A stretch of 64,000 nucleotides of DNA from Gp6-AA40 sp035571515. Its GTDB lineage: Bacteria > Acidobacteriota > Vicinamibacteria > Vicinamibacterales > UBA2999. The notes under the pieces are model-generated. The model was not told the origin of the DNA. It saw nothing but the letters and a program-made list of their open reading frames with translations, and made no database searches. The stretch lies in assembly GCA_035571515.1 (NCBI GenBank), contig DATNCQ010000042.1:1-64000 (forward strand), given 5' to 3'. The position numbers and the translations under genes were made by a program. Shown piece by piece: positions 1-8,335 of the stretch; positions within the stretch are counted from its first letter, which is position 1, and the number at the start of each line of letters is the position of its first letter.

Positions 1-666
1 CCACTCGGGATTGCTCACGCTGCTCTTCGGCGCCGTGGTGCCCGCGAATCTCGGCACGGGCGCAGGATTGGCCGGCTGCGCGGCCGCAGGAGCCGGCACG
101 TCCTCGACGAGCGGCGCGACGTTGGCGGCGCCGAGGACTTCCTGCATCGCTTTGTGGCCGCAGATCTCGTCGCTCCAGACCGGCACGCGCGGCGCCGAGC
201 CGCCGATGCCGATGACGCCGATCATCTGCTTGTTGATGACGATCGGCAGGCCGCCGGAGTTGGCAAACATGCCCAGCTGAATGCGCTGCAGCTCCGTGTT
301 CGGGTTCTGCCGCACCTGGTTCATGACGACCTTGCTCGGCGCGCGCTGCGCGAGCGCGGTCCGTGCCTTCATCTCGGCCGTGATGATGTTCAGGTAGCCC
401 TGGCCGTCCATCCGGTCCATGTAGACGTGGTTGCCATCGTTGTCGAGCACGTAGATGCTGATCGCGACGTTCTCCGCGGCGGCGAGCTTCTCGCACGTTT
501 CGGCGATGCGCTCGGCGGTCGCGAGATTGATCGTGGTGAAGTCCTGGATCTGCTCAGCGGCCTTGCCGCTGACGACGAACTGAGACGGGACGTTCTGCGC
601 CGACAGCGACGTGCCGAGCGCAACGGCGGCGGCCGCGATAGCCAGTGCGGTGATGCGGACGTTCAT
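1..666 (-). CDS. DUF336/HbpS-GlcG-like secreted protein (C-terminal end missing)
   Basis: This reading frame stays open for 222 codons from the ATG at 666 to the left edge, so the C-terminus is missing. It begins with a short hydrophobic leader that ends near Ala-Gln at residues 22-24, so export is likely. The body matches the GlcG/HbpS (DUF336) fold, with 'INKQMIGVIGIGGSAP' at about residues 155-170 and a 'LDNDGNHVYMDRMDG' strand before it. Members of this family bind haem or act as accessory proteins of oxidoreductases; the role here is unknown. After about residue 195 a Pro/Ala-rich linker follows, so another segment may lie beyond the edge. Forward-strand frames over this stretch are shadows. 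Confidence 0.85.
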   Translation of the reverse strand, partial: MNVRITALAIAAAAVALGTSLSAQNVPSQFVVSGKAAEQIQDFTTINLATAERIAETCEKLAAAENVAISIYVLDNDGNHVYMDRMDGQGYLNIITAEMKARTALAQRAPSKVVMNQVRQNPNTELQRIQLGMFANSGGLPIVINKQMIGVIGIGGSAPRVPVWSDEICGHKAMQEVLGAANVAPLVEDVPAPAAAQPANPAPVPRFAGTTAPKSSVSNPEW

Positions 667-690
667 CTCTTCCCTCCCTGCATCGATCAC

Positions 691-788
691 ATGCTCAAAG
701 CTCAAGGCTCAATGCTCCATTGCCCAACCTGCCTCAGGTCCCCCGGTTGAGCATCGAGCATTCGGCATTGAGCATTGGACATTGCTCC
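691..788. repeat. inverted clusters of a degenerate octamer (GCTCAAWG)
   Basis: The left half (691-722) carries several tandem variants of 'gctcaatg'. The right half (745-786) carries their reverse complement, 'gagcattgagcattgg' and relatives. The spacer is about 25 bp. Transcribed, the two halves could fold into a long imperfect hairpin. It sits between divergent genes. It looks like a dispersed low-complexity intergenic repeat rather than a promoter operator; which it is remains inference. Confidence 0.6.
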
Positions 789-904
789 GATGCCGGCGGC
801 ATTGTGCCGCGTCACCCGCCCGGGGTCAATTCCACGCCCGGTCGGGGAGCCGATTCCGCCCCGGCTGGCGCCAAAGGCGACTGGCAGGATAATGGAGCGT
901 CGCC

Positions 905-1645
905 ATGAGATGCCTTCTGTCACTGGTTCTCGCGCTTGGTATAGCGTCGCAGGCCTACGGTGAGGATCTGAGAGTGTACGCCGCGGCCGCCGTCAGGTCC
1001 CCGCTGCTCATACTGGCCGCGGACTATGAAGCGAAGACGGGCAATACCGTCGTGGTCGTCTTCGACACCGCAGGGGCCACCGTGGAGAGGTTCCGGGCCG
1101 ATCCGAACGCCACGCTGCTGATCACGACCGATGCGGTCCTCTCCCAGAGGGAATCGAGCGGCGCGCTCAAGGGTGGCGTCAGGAATCAGCTCGGCACCAC
1201 GGATGCGGGCATCGCGGTGCCACCGGGCTCGCCCAAACCCGATATCTCGAGCGCGGCGACGCTGAAGGCCGCACTGCTCGCGGCGCAGCGTATCGCCTTC
1301 TCCGATCCAGCGCGCGGCGCCACGGTGGGGACGCATTTCATGACGGTGATCGAGACGCTCGGGATCAAGGACGAAGTGCTGAAGAAAGCCGTGATTGCGC
1401 CGGACGGCGTCGAAACGATGCGGCTGGTGCTCGATCGCACCGCGGACCTCGGCATCAGCCAGACGAGCGAAATCGTCCAGGCGAACCCCGACGCACTGGT
1501 CGGCCCGTTTCCCCGCGAGTTCAGCCTGGCGACGACGTTCTCACTGTGGTACCCGGTGAGCATCTCGCCCGCCGCGATTGACTTCGTGACGTTGATTGCG
1601 AGCCCCGCGAGCCGGGCCCGCCTCAAGACGGAAGGCTTCCGTTAG
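905..1645 (+). CDS. ModA-like periplasmic substrate-binding protein
   Basis: The protein has 246 residues with a cleavable signal peptide (residues 1-20, ending 'ASQAYG'). The mature part follows the molybdate-binding-protein pattern: 'LRVYAAAAVRSPL' at the N-terminus, a 'VVVVFDTAGATVERF' strand-helix, and 'RIAFSDPARGATVGTHF' near residues 137-153, which matches the second ligand loop of type-2 periplasmic binding proteins. No modB or modC permease or ATPase is next to it, so it may be an orphan receptor. It may also bind something other than molybdate, since many ModA-like proteins in Acidobacteria stand alone. A GGAG-like ribosome site lies just upstream of the ATG. Confidence 0.8.
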   Translation: MRCLLSLVLALGIASQAYGEDLRVYAAAAVRSPLLILAADYEAKTGNTVVVVFDTAGATVERFRADPNATLLITTDAVLSQRESSGALKGGVRNQLGTTDAGIAVPPGSPKPDISSAATLKAALLAAQRIAFSDPARGATVGTHFMTVIETLGIKDEVLKKAVIAPDGVETMRLVLDRTADLGISQTSEIVQANPDALVGPFPREFSLATTFSLWYPVSISPAAIDFVTLIASPASRARLKTEGFR

Positions 1646-1661
1646 TCGGAGACGCCGCCAG

Positions 1662-2462
1662 CTACTTCACCAGGGCGCGCTCCAGGCGCCACACCGCCAG
1701 CATGAACGCCCCGACGCCGACAACCACCAGGTACACGAGATGCGCGAGGAGACCGCCCGTAACGAGACCGGTCGTCAATGCCCGCAGCAGCGCCACCGCG
1801 TGGTAGAGCGGCAGCAGTTCGACCAGCTGGCGGACGGGCGCGGGGATGCGGGACAGCGGAAAGAACGTGCCGCTGAAGAGGAACATCGGCGTCACGCCGA
1901 GGCCGATGACGAAATCGAAGTCCTCGACGCGGCGGATGAACGTGGTGATGCAGACGCCGATTGACGAGAACGCCGCCGCCGAGAGGACGGCGGCGGGAAA
2001 CGCCAGCAGCGCCAGCGGCGAGAGCAGCACGTGACGGCCGGTGACGACCCCGAGCACGAACATCACGATCAGGAACCCCGCGGCGTAGATCGCGCCGCGC
2101 GCGACCGCCCACAGCGTTTCACCAAAGGCCACGTCGGCGACGCGCATCGGCGTGGCCAGAATGCCGTCGTAGGTCTTCTGGAAATGCAGCTTGAAGAAGA
2201 TGTTGAAGCAGCCGTCGGTGATCGCCCCATTCAGGCACGATGCGGCGAGCAGGCCCGGCGCGACGAAGGCGGCATAGCTCATCCCCTCCACGTCAGCGAT
2301 GAGCGCGCCGAGGCCGAGTCCGATGCTGAACAGATAGAAGACGGGCTCGAAGAAGCCGGAGAAGATCACCATCCATCCGTGCTTGTAGACGAGCAGATTC
2401 CGCTGCACCATGCGCGCCGAGCGGTACCACCGCGGAAACGACAGCCGCGTTGCGACCGTCAC
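1662..2462 (-). CDS. ABC-2 type permease (NodJ-like), second copy
   Basis: This is a 266-residue inner-membrane permease with about six hydrophobic helices. The N-terminal 'YKHGWMVIFSGFFEPVFYL' and the 'PMFLFSGTFFPLSRIP' motif near the last third are typical of NodJ/DrrB ABC-2 exporters. I start it at the GTG at 2462-2460, which overlaps the TGA of the upstream permease (GTGA), indicating translational coupling. The frame stays open far upstream but that part is out of phase with any homologous sequence. It should pair with the upstream permease and the ATPase at 3246-4181 as a heteromeric exporter. The substrate cannot be read from sequence. Confidence 0.9.
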   Translation of the reverse strand: MTVATRLSFPRWYRSARMVQRNLLVYKHGWMVIFSGFFEPVFYLFSIGLGLGALIADVEGMSYAAFVAPGLLAASCLNGAITDGCFNIFFKLHFQKTYDGILATPMRVADVAFGETLWAVARGAIYAAGFLIVMFVLGVVTGRHVLLSPLALLAFPAAVLSAAAFSSIGVCITTFIRRVEDFDFVIGLGVTPMFLFSGTFFPLSRIPAPVRQLVELLPLYHAVALLRALTTGLVTGGLLAHLVYLVVVGVGAFMLAVWRLERALVK

Positions 2463-3232
2463 GAGTAGAGCTTCCGCCGGAAGGTGACGCAGGCCGCGAC
2501 GAAGCCGGCGGCGAGCAAGAGGCTCAAATAGGCCACGTGCACCAGGTACCGCGGCGGCCCGACGACGCCGACGGTCAGCCCGCGAACGATCTGGACGCCG
2601 TGGTACAGCGGCGACAGCCACGCAATCCATCGGACCGACGAGGGAAGGCCCTCGACGGGAAAGAACACGCCCGAGAACAGGAAGAGCGGCGTGAGCACGA
2701 ACCTGAAGATCACGTTGAAGTTGCCGCCGCTCTTCAGCGTCGCGGCGTACGCCATCACCGGGGCGCCGACGGCGAGACCGGTGAGCACCGCGGCGCCGAT
2801 CGCCGGCACGACGGCGGCCGTCGGGCGCAGCGCGCCGAACGCGGCGCTCACCGTCGCGAACGCGATGCCCACCGTCGACAGCCTGAGCGCGAGCCACACG
2901 AGCTCGCCGAGTACGACGTCGTCGACGCGCAGCGGCGTTGCCGTCATCGCCTGGTAGTTGCGACGCCACACCATCTTCCCCGTCACCGGCCAGCTCGATT
3001 CGATGCTCCCGGTCTGCATGCACGCGGCCGCCAGCAGCCCGGGCGCCAGAAACTGCAGGAACGACGCGCCGCCCGCAATCGCCGCGCGGCGCGTGTCGAC
3101 GAGCGCTCCGACGCCGACACCGAGCGACAGCAGGAACAACGTCGGCTGAAGAAAGCTCGAAAAGAGGGAGCCGCGCCAGACGTGCTTGTAGACGAGCGCG
3201 TTTCTCTGCACGACGCGGATGGCGCGGGTCAT
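2459..3232 (-). CDS. ABC-2 type permease (NodJ-like), first copy
   Basis: The protein has 257 residues and about six membrane segments, with the same ABC-2 signature as its neighbour: 'NALVYKHVWRGSLFSSFLQP' at the start and 'LFLFSGVFFPVEGLPSSVRW' later. The ATG at 3232 lies 13 bp after the ATPase stop. Its own stop overlaps the next permease start. Two similar but diverged permease genes behind one ATPase gene suggest an obligate heterodimer rather than a recent duplication. It would act in the inner membrane as an exporter. Confidence 0.9.
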   Translation of the reverse strand: MTRAIRVVQRNALVYKHVWRGSLFSSFLQPTLFLLSLGVGVGALVDTRRAAIAGGASFLQFLAPGLLAAACMQTGSIESSWPVTGKMVWRRNYQAMTATPLRVDDVVLGELVWLALRLSTVGIAFATVSAAFGALRPTAAVVPAIGAAVLTGLAVGAPVMAYAATLKSGGNFNVIFRFVLTPLFLFSGVFFPVEGLPSSVRWIAWLSPLYHGVQIVRGLTVGVVGPPRYLVHVAYLSLLLAAGFVAACVTFRRKLYS

Positions 3233-3245
3233 TTGGCAGCGCCTG

Positions 3246-4181
3246 TCAATCGATCAGCGCGTGCCCCGTCAGGCGGAGGAACACGTCTTCGAGGGTGGAG
3301 CGGCGGACGAGCGCGCTCTCGGGGTGAATACCAGCGGCGCTGACGATGCCGAGCGCCGCTTCCGCGTCGGCGGTGTAGACCTGCAGGCGATCGGGGAGCT
3401 CCTCCACCCGGTCGGCGGCATGCCCGACGGCGGCACGAATCGCGGCGCGCCGCGCATCGGGCACGCGCAGTTCGAGCACTTCCCGCGTGGAATACCGATC
3501 GATCAGCTCGCGCGGCGATCCCTCCGCGACGATCGCTCCGCGGTCCATGATCACCACACGGTCGCACAGCTGCTCCGCCTCCTCCATGTAGTGGGTCGTC
3601 AGCAGCAGCGTCGCGCCGCGCTGCTTCAGGCGGTAGAGCCGATCCCAGATGGCGTGACGCGCCTGCGGATCCAGGCCGGTGGTCGGCTCGTCGAGGAGCA
3701 CGAGGTCCGGCTCGTTGATCAGGCTGCGGGCGATGGTGAGCCGCCGCTTCATGCCGCCGGACAGCGGCTCCACTTCCGAGTGCGCGCGTTCCGAGAGCTG
3801 CACGAACGCCAGCAGGTCGTCGGCACGCGTGGCCGCGACGCCAGCCGGGATGTCGAAGTAGCGCGCGTACATCAGCAGGTTCTCGCGGACGGTGATTTCG
3901 TTGTCGAGGTTGTCCTGCTGCGGGACGACGCCCAGGCGCGCCTTGATCGCGCTGGCCTGGGTGCCCGGGTCCATGCCGATGACGCGCAGCTCGCCGCGCG
4001 TCACCGGCGACACGCACCCGATCATCCGCATCGTCGAGGTCTTCCCCGCGCCGTTCGGGCCGAGAAACCCGAACGATTCCCCGGCGCGCACGGCGAAGCT
4101 GATGCCGTTGACGGCCGTGAAGCCCTTGAACTGCTTCGTCAGGTCGCGGGCGACGACGGGCATCCGATCGGCGTCGGCCAT
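3246..4181 (-). CDS. ABC transporter ATP-binding protein (NodI/DrrA type)
   Basis: This 311-residue ATPase has Walker A 'GPNGAGKTS' at 41-49, a Q-loop 'VVPQQDN' at 85-91, signature 'LSGGM' at 140-144, Walker B 'VLLDEP' at 161-166 and the switch His at 197. The 'LGVVPQQDNLDNEITVREN' stretch is characteristic of the NodI/DrrA exporter class. The C-terminal 80 residues match the extra regulatory domain of that class. It is first in a three-gene operon with two permeases. The ATG at 4181 is the first in-frame start after the divergent intergenic region; the open frame upstream of it is antisense to the neighbouring gene. Confidence 0.93.
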   Translation of the reverse strand: MADADRMPVVARDLTKQFKGFTAVNGISFAVRAGESFGFLGPNGAGKTSTMRMIGCVSPVTRGELRVIGMDPGTQASAIKARLGVVPQQDNLDNEITVRENLLMYARYFDIPAGVAATRADDLLAFVQLSERAHSEVEPLSGGMKRRLTIARSLINEPDLVLLDEPTTGLDPQARHAIWDRLYRLKQRGATLLLTTHYMEEAEQLCDRVVIMDRGAIVAEGSPRELIDRYSTREVLELRVPDARRAAIRAAVGHAADRVEELPDRLQVYTADAEAALGIVSAAGIHPESALVRRSTLEDVFLRLTGHALID

Positions 4182-4289
4182 CAGGACGTGGATTGTAGCT
4201 GCGCGGCAGGTTGTCTGGCTCACCTGGACCTGCGCGATCAGCGGGACGGCCTTCTCACGCCGCCACTGTGGGTGTATACAAGGACCCGC

Positions 4290-5519
4290 ATGAAGCCGTC
4301 GCGTCGAGACTTCCTGCGATCCTCGATCATGCTGCCTGGCTCCGCGGCCTTCGCCGCACAGCGCCGAGCCGTTCGATCGCTCCGCGTTGCCGTCGTCGGC
4401 GCGGGCGCATTCGGCGGATGGACGGCCCTGCACCTGCGGCGCGCGGGCGCGAACGTCACGCTGCTCGATGCGTGGGGGCCGGGCAACAGCCGCGCGAGCT
4501 CCGGCGGAGAGACGCGGGTCATTCGAACCATCTACGGGCCGACGCGCCAGTACGTCGAGATGGCCGCCCGGTCGCTCACGCTGTGGCGCGAGTGGGATCG
4601 AGCCGCCGGCGAGCCGTTCTATCGACGCACCGGCGTGCTCTGGATGACCGGGGCCGACGACAGCTACGTGCGGCAGTCGCTCCCCTTCCTGCGCGACCTG
4701 CGGCTCGAGTACGAGGAGATCGAGCCGGCCGCGGCCGCCCGGCGCTGGCCGCAGATCGCGTTTGACGGCGTCGCGAAGGTCTGCTTCGAGCACGAGGCCG
4801 GCTATCTCGCGGCCAGGCATGCCTGCGATGCGGTGGCGCGGGAGTTGGTGCGAATCGGCGGCGTCTACCGGCAGGCCGCCGTCGCAGCCGTCAGAGGGGA
4901 CGGGGGACACCCGGATGTTCGCCTCGGCGACGGCACCTCCCTGCAGGCGGATCGGTTCGTGTTTGCGTGCGGCCCGTGGCTCGGACGGCTCTTTCCGGAC
5001 GTGATCGGGGCGCACGTGCGGCCGACGCGCCAGGAAGTCTTCTACCTCGGCGCCCCCGCCGGCGACGATCGGTTCGTCGATCCGCGGATGCCCGTCTGGG
5101 TGGACATCGGCGAGCGCTTCATCTACGGCATCCCCGGCAACCTGCATCGCGGCTTCAAGGTGGCGGACGACACCCGCGGGCCGGACTTCGACCCGACCGA
5201 CGGCGATCGCAATCCGTCCCCCGATCTCGAGCGCGAGATGCGCGCGTTCGTCAGCCGCCGGTTTCCGGCCTTGCAGGACGCGCCGCTCCTCGGCGCAGAG
5301 GTCTGCCAGTACGAGAACAGCCCGGACGGGCACTTCATCATCGACCGTCATCCCTCGATGCCCGACGTGTGGATTGCGGGCGGCGGCAGCGGTCACGGCT
5401 TCAAGATGGGACCCGCGCTCGGCGAACGCCTCGCCCGGCAGGTGCGCGAGGACGCCTCGCCCGATCCCCTCTTCGCGCTGGCTCGTCTTGGAGGCACGCA
5501 GGGCCGGCGCTTACCGTGA
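4290..5519 (+). CDS. Tat-exported FAD-dependent oxidoreductase (sarcosine/N-methyl-amino-acid oxidase-like)
   Basis: The protein has 409 residues. A twin-arginine leader 'SRRDFLRSS' is at residues 4-12, followed by a hydrophobic stretch. A Rossmann dinucleotide motif 'VAVVGAGAFGGWTALHL' is at about 34-50. The 'SSGGETRVIRTIYG' segment and the C-terminal 'GGGSGHGFKMGPALGE' are hallmarks of the monomeric sarcosine oxidase / N-methyltryptophan oxidase branch of the DAO family. It should oxidise a secondary amine in the periplasm. The covalent-FAD cysteine of sarcosine oxidases is not clearly present. It is divergent from the ABC operon (108 bp gap). Substrate is inference only. Confidence 0.88.
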   Translation: MKPSRRDFLRSSIMLPGSAAFAAQRRAVRSLRVAVVGAGAFGGWTALHLRRAGANVTLLDAWGPGNSRASSGGETRVIRTIYGPTRQYVEMAARSLTLWREWDRAAGEPFYRRTGVLWMTGADDSYVRQSLPFLRDLRLEYEEIEPAAAARRWPQIAFDGVAKVCFEHEAGYLAARHACDAVARELVRIGGVYRQAAVAAVRGDGGHPDVRLGDGTSLQADRFVFACGPWLGRLFPDVIGAHVRPTRQEVFYLGAPAGDDRFVDPRMPVWVDIGERFIYGIPGNLHRGFKVADDTRGPDFDPTDGDRNPSPDLEREMRAFVSRRFPALQDAPLLGAEVCQYENSPDGHFIIDRHPSMPDVWIAGGGSGHGFKMGPALGERLARQVREDASPDPLFALARLGGTQGRRLP

Positions 5520-5624
5520 TCCTCGTGGCGAGCTCGGTGTTTGCGCGCGCGGCGCGCCGTCATGATCGTTACCAGCGTGAAACGTTTCCGTGCACGATGA
5601 TCTCGGGCGCCGCGGCGAGAGTGC

Positions 5625-5653
5625 TTGACAACCCACGGGCCGGGCCGTATGAA
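5625..5653 (+). promoter_or_regulatory. sigma-70 type promoter for the TonB receptor
   Basis: A perfect -35 'TTGACA' (5625-5630), a 17-bp spacer and a -10 'TATGAA' (5648-5653) lie 58 bp before the receptor start. A strong ribosome site, 'AAGGAGG' at 5698-5704, sits 6 bp before the ATG. This is the closest match to the housekeeping consensus that I found in the window. Confidence 0.65.
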
Positions 5654-5710
5654 GCCATCACCCGCCCGCCTTCGCGCGCTTAGGCGGCCACGCCTTCAAG
5701 GAGGCTTTCC

Positions 5711-8335
5711 ATGACACGTCCGCGGCTCCCCTTCGTCATCGCGTTCGCGTCGGCAACGCTTCTCTGCTTCGCCACGACACCGGCGCGGGCGCAGGCCGAG
5801 GGACGCCTCACCGGCCTCGTCCGCGACATCACGGGGGCCGGCATTCCCGGCGTCACCGCGACGGCCACGAACCAGAGCACGCGCGCGTCGCAGACGACCA
5901 CGACCGACAGCGGGGGCAACTACGCGTTCACGCTGCCGGCGGGCGTCTACAGCGTGTCGGCCACGCTGGTCGGATTCCGGACGGTCACGCAGACGATCGA
6001 GATCGGCGCCGGCGCCAGACAGCTCGACCTGTCGCTCCAGCCGGCGCTGAGCGAAGTCGTCACCGTTACGGCGACCAAGCGCGAAGAGACGGTGCTCGAC
6101 GTGCCGTTCTCGATCGCAGCGCCGACCGAGGAGATGCTGCGCGCCCGCGGCGTCGACAACATCGAGGGGGTCGCGGCCAACGTCGGGGGGTTCACCGTGC
6201 AGAATCTCGGACCCGGCCAGAGCCAGGTGGCGATGCGCGGCGTCTCCTCCGGGCAGATCGTCCGCGACCAGCCGGGCGTCAAGGAGCAGGTGGGCGCGTA
6301 CCTCGACGAATCGGTCATCTCGATGTCGCTCTTCACGCCCGACCTGGATCTGTTCGACACCAATCGCGTCGAGGTGCTGCGCGGGCCGCAGGGGACGTTG
6401 TTCGGCTCCGGATCGGAGTCGGGGACGGTCCGCTACATCACCAACCAGCCCGAGATGGGCGTCACGCGGGGGTTCGCCGAGTTCGGCGGCAGCGTCCTGA
6501 GCGGCAACGGGGGCGGCGATGCCAAGTTCGGTTTCAACGTTCCGCTGACCGACAGGGCCGCGCTGCGCGTGGCGTCGTACTTCGATCGAACCCCCGGGTT
6601 CATGGAGGCGGTGCAGCCGGACCTGAGCGTCAACAAGCACGTCAACGACGGGTTCCGGGGCGGCGTGCGCGCGGCCGTCCGGCTGGCGCCGAGCGATCGC
6701 CTGACCGTGACGCCGCGCATCGTGTACCAGCGCGTCAACACGGACGGCTGGAACCGGATCGACGTCTTCAACATCCTCGCCAACCCGTTCACGACGACGC
6801 GTCCGGCGGTGACGCTCGGCGAGCGCCGGCAGTTCACGCAGCTCGAGGAGAAGTTCACCGACGACTTCACGCTCGGCGACGTGAACGTCAACTACGACAT
6901 CGGCAACCTCGCGCTCACCTCCATCACGTCGTACACCGACCGCGACATCCTCGTGATCCGCGACGCGACCGCGCTGACGGCCAGCATCACCGGCGGCAGC
7001 ATCGGGCTGCCGGCGCGCATCTACACGCTCGATGCGCCGCTGAACGACGCGACGCACGCGAAGGTCTGGACACAGGAGCTGCGCCTCGGCGGCCGCACGC
7101 GTCCCTGGGTGGCAGGCGCCTTCTTCAGCCACACGAACCGCGACTACGGCCAGGACCTGCCGGTGACCGGCTTCGAGGGCCTCTCGGGCATCCCCACGCG
7201 CGGCCTGCGGGCGCCGAAAGACAGCCTCTTCTTCTCCGATCTCGGCTACACGCTCAATCAGGTGGCGCTCTTCGGCGAGGGGACGGTGTCGCCGACCGCG
7301 CGGTTCAAGCTGACCGGCGGCCTTCGCTACTACCACTTCAACGAGGACAAGGAGCAGATCTTCGACGGCATCTTCGGCAACGACGACAACGGCACCAAGC
7401 TCGTGTCGCAGCCGGGTTCGACGAAGGCGAACGGCGTGGCCCCGCGTGTGATCGCGACCTTCGCGCTGTCGCCGGCCACCACCCTCAACGCACAGGTGTC
7501 GCGCGGCTTCCGTCTCGGCGGCATCAACGACCCGCTCAACGTCCCGCTGTGCACGCCGCAGGACCTCGTCACCTTCGGGGGACGCGAGACCTGGAAGGAC
7601 GAGACCGCGTGGAACTACGAGGTGGGCGTCAAGTCGCGCGTGCTGAACGGGACGGGCGCCTTCGGCGTCTCCGCGTTCTACATGGACATCCACGACCTGC
7701 AGGCGACGGTCACCGCAGGGTCGTGTTCCTCGCGCGTCGTCTTCAACGTGCCGAAGGCGCGCAGCCAGGGCGTCGAGGTGGAGTTCGACGAGGCGCCGAA
7801 CCGCCACGTCGACTTCGCCGTCTCGGGCAGCTTCAACGACTCGGAGCTGCGCTCGACGCTGACGTCAACGGCCCCGAACGGCGCGGTGAGCGTGGTGTCC
7901 GGCATCGAAGAAGGGCGCCGGCTGCCCACGGTTCCACGCGGCCAGCTTGCGGCGGCGGCGACGTTCCAGTGGGATCTGACGCCGTCCGCGATCGGGTACG
8001 TGACGCCCGTGTACCAGCACATCGGCTCGCGCTATACGCAGGTGGGCGACCAGGACCTCGGCACGCTGAATCTGCTGTCGTTCGGCGCCAGCACCATCGG
8101 CGCTCCGCTGACCGCGACGACCTTCAGGTACGACCCCAAGCTGCCGGCGTACGACCTGCTGAACCTGCGGGTCGGGCTCCGCCGGAACCGGTGGGACATC
8201 TCGGCCTACGTGAACAACGTCACCGACGAGCGCGCGCTGCTGGCGCTCGACCAGGAGCGAGGCACGCGCGCGCGCATCAGTTACCTCACGAACCAGCCGC
8301 GCACGTTCGGCATCGCGACACGCGTGGACTTCTAG
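5711..8335 (+). CDS. TonB-dependent outer-membrane receptor with carboxypeptidase-regulatory N-domain
   Basis: This is an 874-residue outer-membrane receptor. It has a signal peptide to about residue 28. A carboxypeptidase-regulatory-like beta-sandwich follows ('GRLTGLVRDITGAGIPGV', about 31-110). The plug begins with a TonB-box-like 'EVVTVTATKREETVLDVPF' at about 115-133. A 22-strand-type barrel ends in an aromatic residue ('ATRVDF'). The 'VEVLRGPQGTLFGSGSESG' plug motif is canonical. It imports an unknown ligand with TonB energy. The stop overlaps by 4 bp the stop of the convergent PQQ dehydrogenase, its likely functional partner. It is a separate transcript with its own promoter. Confidence 0.95.
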   Translation: MTRPRLPFVIAFASATLLCFATTPARAQAEGRLTGLVRDITGAGIPGVTATATNQSTRASQTTTTDSGGNYAFTLPAGVYSVSATLVGFRTVTQTIEIGAGARQLDLSLQPALSEVVTVTATKREETVLDVPFSIAAPTEEMLRARGVDNIEGVAANVGGFTVQNLGPGQSQVAMRGVSSGQIVRDQPGVKEQVGAYLDESVISMSLFTPDLDLFDTNRVEVLRGPQGTLFGSGSESGTVRYITNQPEMGVTRGFAEFGGSVLSGNGGGDAKFGFNVPLTDRAALRVASYFDRTPGFMEAVQPDLSVNKHVNDGFRGGVRAAVRLAPSDRLTVTPRIVYQRVNTDGWNRIDVFNILANPFTTTRPAVTLGERRQFTQLEEKFTDDFTLGDVNVNYDIGNLALTSITSYTDRDILVIRDATALTASITGGSIGLPARIYTLDAPLNDATHAKVWTQELRLGGRTRPWVAGAFFSHTNRDYGQDLPVTGFEGLSGIPTRGLRAPKDSLFFSDLGYTLNQVALFGEGTVSPTARFKLTGGLRYYHFNEDKEQIFDGIFGNDDNGTKLVSQPGSTKANGVAPRVIATFALSPATTLNAQVSRGFRLGGINDPLNVPLCTPQDLVTFGGRETWKDETAWNYEVGVKSRVLNGTGAFGVSAFYMDIHDLQATVTAGSCSSRVVFNVPKARSQGVEVEFDEAPNRHVDFAVSGSFNDSELRSTLTSTAPNGAVSVVSGIEEGRRLPTVPRGQLAAAATFQWDLTPSAIGYVTPVYQHIGSRYTQVGDQDLGTLNLLSFGASTIGAPLTATTFRYDPKLPAYDLLNLRVGLRRNRWDISAYVNNVTDERALLALDQERGTRARISYLTNQPRTFGIATRVDF

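Noticed and set aside
4182..5396. N-terminal extension of the ABC ATPase to 5396
   Set aside because: That part is antisense to the Tat flavin oxidase; the ATPase fold starts at the ATG at 4181.
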